Assembly: GCF_900142215.1 (NCBI RefSeq)
Contig: NZ_FRAC01000031.1
Location: 1-64,000 of the forward strand
Direction of reading: 5' to 3'
DNA: 64,000 nt
From: Anaerocolumna jejuensis DSM 15929
Lineage (GTDB): Bacteria; Bacillota; Clostridia; Lachnospirales; Lachnospiraceae
Shown here: piece after piece, positions 63,889 through 64,000 of the stretch
Layout of the letters: every line of letters starts with the position of its first letter
Position numbering within the stretch: position 1 is the first letter of the stretch
The notes under the pieces: generated by a model
What the model was told of the DNA's origin: nothing
The model's input: the letters and a program-made list of their open reading frames with translations, nothing else
The model's database searches: none
Program-made: the position numbers and the translations under genes

Positions 63889-64000
63889 TATCTATTTACA
63901 TATTCTGTACATATTAACAGTTTAACCCAATTATTTTTATGCAATATTGCTTCGGATACATCCAAATCAATCCTATAATAGCAGTCACAAGAAAGAAGGC

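Overview
The window looks like a chromosomal segment of a low-GC anaerobic Firmicute, most likely Lachnospiraceae (Lachnoclostridium/Anaerocolumna-like). This rests on the AT-rich intergenic DNA, the secreted multi-domain GH43 and GH31 carbohydrate enzymes, the DUF1836 and YerC/TrpR-like genes, the form of RlmD with its C-terminal extension, and strong AGGAGG ribosome binding sites. I saw no rRNA, tRNA or CRISPR array. Positions were worked out by eye, and family names come from motif recognition, not database searches.

Layout. Positions 1-37,000 are an accessory region rich in broken genes. It holds a 2-hydroxyacid dehydrogenase, a BNR lipoprotein, small immunity-like proteins, GH31 with a divergent AraC regulator behind three 70-bp repeats, and a decayed copy of the dehydrogenase. 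It continues with an OFA-type MFS transporter/LysR/SDR/Gfo-Idh catabolic group, a two-component system, a subtilisin-like lipoprotein, PhzF with an ankyrin protein, aldo-keto reductase with a Crp-type regulator, and peptidase S51. Next come HypAB with a large Fe-S/FAD oxidoreductase and a TetR regulator, then a graveyard of IS30, LysM and Fic fragments, FliB, a SUKH protein, two GNAT acetyltransferases and a DUF5710 protein. Positions 37,100-38,920 carry a two-gene defence-like pair (DUF5343 plus a HEPN-type abortive infection protein). Positions 39,100-45,150 are an integrative mobilizable element: large serine recombinase, MobV relaxase, ribbon-helix-helix protein, HUH Rep and small accessory genes. 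Positions 46,000-64,000 look like stable chromosome: RlmD, radical SAM activase-like protein, methyltransferase, a four-domain sulfur-transfer oxidoreductase with an ArsR regulator, YerC, DUF1836, and a 2285-residue secreted GH43 protein under a promoter overlapped by a cre-like operator.

The most notable pattern is a short element found at least eleven times between 3.8 and 36.9 kb, always on the minus strand and usually just downstream of a minus-strand gene. Its frame reads roughly GIFFxxSRHVETVVLLSR, and the HVETVVLLSK part matches the conserved motif of the intact rlmD gene at 46.1-48.2 kb. The arrangement (gene, element, gene, element, all one way, leading up to rlmD and a serine recombinase) suggests repeated insertion at an rlmD-type attachment site, or cassette-like accretion. 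The partial internal duplications (dehydrogenase, PhzF, FliB) and single-gene modules fit such a region.

Small genes too short for routine calling were found by reading: a 52-residue membrane protein (9726-9884), a 52-residue ORF (24168-24326), 47- and 48-residue mobile-element proteins (41133-41276, 42740-42886), and a 55-residue GTG-started protein (44986-45153).
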